DNA of 64,000 nt, taken from NCBI RefSeq assembly GCF_003732665.1, contig NZ_MOBP01000023.1, positions 124,001 to 188,000 on the forward strand, written 5' to 3'. Every line of letters begins with the position of its first letter. Within the stretch, counting starts at the first letter, position 1. Below the pieces are notes generated by a model. That model had not been told where the DNA came from. It made no database searches and worked only from the letters and a program-made list of their open reading frames with translations. Positions 62,248 through 64,000 of the stretch are shown one piece after another. The stretch comes from Pseudomonas frederiksbergensis (GTDB lineage: Bacteria > Pseudomonadota > Gammaproteobacteria > Pseudomonadales > Pseudomonadaceae). The position numbers were made by a program, and so were the translations under genes.

Positions 62248-62577
62248 TTACTGAATATCTTTCAAGTAATCCCTAAGCGCAATGACCGGCGCTTCAAGCT
62301 CCTCCATCGTCCGCGCATCACTGAAATCAGCAGCCAACCTACGCAGCTCCCGCCCAAGCGGCATCTCAACACCACCAATAGCCTCCAACGCCAACCCAAC
62401 ACAATGCATCACCCGAAACTGAATCCCCTCAACATCCCCCCGCCGCACCAACAACCCAAAAACCTCCCGCTCATAATCACTCATGATCGGATCATCCCGC
62501 AGAATCGGGCTTTCCCCCTCGCGCTCATAAGCCAGCTTGAGGGCGAACAGGGCAACGGTTTCCAGTGGCAATTCCAT
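62248..62577 (-). CDS. Conserved small protein of unknown function (intact paralogue)
   Basis: A 109-residue helical protein. AAGGA is 8 bases before the ATG at 62577. It has ALFALKLAYEREGESPIL and LLVRRGDVEGIQFRVMHCV in the middle, and a helical end rich in Glu and Asp (SDARTMEELEAPVIALRDYL). No signal peptide. A truncated copy lies at 61271..61490. No family was recognised. Confidence 0.72.
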   Translation of the reverse strand: MELPLETVALFALKLAYEREGESPILRDDPIMSDYEREVFGLLVRRGDVEGIQFRVMHCVGLALEAIGGVEMPLGRELRRLAADFSDARTMEELEAPVIALRDYLKDIQ

Positions 62578-62994
62578 TGTGTGAATCCTTGATTCGTTGG
62601 CTGAGCGGTTTGGATTGTGCGCCTTTAAGGCAGGATCAAAAGATCGCAGCCTTCGGCAGCTCCTACGGGGTGGTGAGGTGCCAGTCACTTTTGTGTGGGC
62701 GAAAAAAAAGCCTTGCACAGCAAGACCTTATGTGATTCGGTGCCGAGGAAGACTGGAGCCTTGGTTTGCGGGCGTCATATTAAGCGGTGAGAGGGGCGGT
62801 GTCGCTGATATTTGCTACCTCCTGTTCGTCGAATAACACCGTCGATTCGTCATACTCAAAACCTCTGCAATCAAGACTTTCAATATATTTTCAATCTGCA
62901 AACCAGCTCGTTAGCCTGCGTATGCCGGATGCGTCTCCCTGTCGCCGTCCGGACAAACAATTCTAAAAATAAGCAGTAGGCATCGGGAATAACA
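62578..62994. other. Gene-free region with a dispersed repeat
   Basis: About 420 bases. A copy of the Pseudomonas repeat AAAGATCGCAGCCTTCGGCA with CTCCTACGGGG is at 62636-62672. The rest holds the promoter of the porin gene; no -35/-10 pair could be assigned with confidence. Confidence 0.5.
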
Positions 62995-64000
62995 ATGAAT
63001 AAGAAACCTATCGCCCTGGGGCTGACGTCGGCCACTTTGGGTTTGTCGCTCGCCTTTTCTCCTTTCGCTGAAGCTGACTTTCTTAAAGACAGTAAGGCCG
63101 ACCTCGAATTTCGCAATTTCTACTTCAACAGTGATTACCGCCAGGACGGTGCCAGTCAGTCCAAGCGGGATGAGTGGGCACAAGGGCTGCTTCTCAACTA
63201 TCAATCGGGTTTTACCGAAGGGCCGGTGGGGTTTGGTGTTGATGCCATTGGTTTGCTGGGTTTGAAGCTGGATTCCAGCCCTGATCGGCAAAATACCGGT
63301 CTGTTGCCCGTGGGCAGCGACAAGGCGCCGGACAGTTACAGCCGCATGGGCGCTACCGCCAAGGCGCGGATTTCCAAGAGTGTGTTGAAAGTCGGGACGT
63401 TGATCCCGTCGCTGCCGACCGTGCTGCCCAACGATGGACGCCTGTTGCCGCAAACCTTTCGCGGTGCGCAGTTGAGCAGTTTGGACATTGACGGGCTGAC
63501 CTTCGACGCGGGGCGCCTGACCAGCAACACCTTGCGTAACGTCAGCGGTCACGATGACATCGAAGTCGATGGCAAAGGCATCAAGGGCGCGGTGCCCAGC
63601 GACAAATTCGACTTCGCCAGTGCCAACTACAAGTGGACCAAGGACCTCGCCACCGGCTACCACTACGCGCATCTGGAGGACAACTACACGCAGAACATCT
63701 TCAACCTGGTGCACACCTTGCCGCTGGGCAAGTCGCAGTCGTTCAAGACCGATTTGCGCTACGCCGACTCCAGTAAGGACGGCAACACCAACATCGATAA
63801 CCAGGCTTTTGGTGCGCGGTTTACCTACAGCATTCAGGGCCACTCGTTCGGCACGGCCTATCAGCGCATGAAAGGCACGACCGGTTTTCCGCACCTCGAT
63901 GGCACCGATTCCTACCTCGTCAACTACGTGATGATTTCGCCGGACTTCGCCAACCCCGAGGAGAAGTCCTGGCAGGTTCGCTACGACTACGACTTTGCCG
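62995..64000 (+). CDS. OprD-family outer membrane porin, N-terminal part (cut by window end)
   Basis: A frame open from ATG 62995 to the window end (335 codons). The signal peptide (LSLAFSPFAEA) is followed by FLKDSKADLEFRNFYFNSDYR and FGVDAIGLLGLKLDSSPDRQ, the opening of OprD-type porins, then PNDGRLLPQTFRGAQL and ENPEEKSWQ-like text near the edge. Substrate unknown. A second family member is at 4780..6099, with clearly different sequence. Confidence 0.9.
   Translation, partial: MNKKPIALGLTSATLGLSLAFSPFAEADFLKDSKADLEFRNFYFNSDYRQDGASQSKRDEWAQGLLLNYQSGFTEGPVGFGVDAIGLLGLKLDSSPDRQNTGLLPVGSDKAPDSYSRMGATAKARISKSVLKVGTLIPSLPTVLPNDGRLLPQTFRGAQLSSLDIDGLTFDAGRLTSNTLRNVSGHDDIEVDGKGIKGAVPSDKFDFASANYKWTKDLATGYHYAHLEDNYTQNIFNLVHTLPLGKSQSFKTDLRYADSSKDGNTNIDNQAFGARFTYSIQGHSFGTAYQRMKGTTGFPHLDGTDSYLVNYVMISPDFANPEEKSWQVRYDYDFA

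Overview
The window looks like a chromosomal segment of a Pseudomonas of the P. fluorescens group. The evidence is high GC with strong Pseudomonas-type coding bias, a typical ftsA-ftsZ-lpxC end of the dcw cluster, a cyoABCDE oxidase operon, and many copies of the inverted repeat family with the core GTGGGAGCGGGCTTGC that is common in that group. No tRNA, rRNA, insertion sequence, prophage or CRISPR array was seen.

Layout. 1-3.1 kb: end of ftsA, then ftsZ and lpxC (division and lipid A synthesis). 3.1-6.5 kb: membrane diguanylate cyclase, OprD-type porin, small secreted protein. 6.8-13.1 kb: one minus-strand operon coding for a membrane fusion protein, an RND pump, a response regulator and a sensor kinase, with no outer membrane channel. 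13.4-16.5 kb: small proteins, a YkgJ-type cysteine-cluster protein, an acetyltransferase and CheV. 16.6-19.5 kb: divergent norR and hmp (nitric oxide sensing and detoxification), with three GT-N7-AC sites between them. 19.8-25.9 kb: dsbB and cyoABCDE. 26.1-28.8 kb: MocR-type regulator divergent from two tandem Rid-family genes. 29.7-35.1 kb: two-component system divergent from an exported MsrB, a CcdA-thioredoxin fusion and an exported MsrA, together a plausible envelope methionine repair module. 35.3-41.2 kb: acetyltransferase, PAS-GGDEF cyclase, LysR regulator, ArgD-like aminotransferase, yefM-yoeB, DedA, VOC protein, P-loop kinase-like protein. 41.3-46.6 kb: PhoD-like phosphatase, a small coupled gene and mlaA, divergent from a two-component system. 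46.7-51.6 kb: small conserved protein, a very large helicase-PLD fusion resembling Mokosh type II antiphage protein MkoC, and a TPR-like secreted protein. 51.7-56.8 kb: fdsGBA-D NAD-linked molybdenum formate dehydrogenase. 57.1-58.7 kb: small proteins, a direct REP array and a DUF3077-like gene with an elaborate leader. 59.0-61.1 kb: an AT-rich block with an AvcD/antiphage dCTP deaminase-like gene and a small following gene. 61.2-62.6 kb: a truncated gene copy, a small hypothetical gene and the intact paralogue. 63.0 kb to the end: an OprD-family porin cut by the window edge.

The most interesting parts are two candidate defence loci about 8.5 kb apart (MkoC-like and AvcD-like), the structured leader with two small coding frames in front of the DUF3077-like gene, and the split envelope methionine sulfoxide reductase module with its own two-component system. 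All function calls rest on reading of motifs and recall of families; no database search was run.
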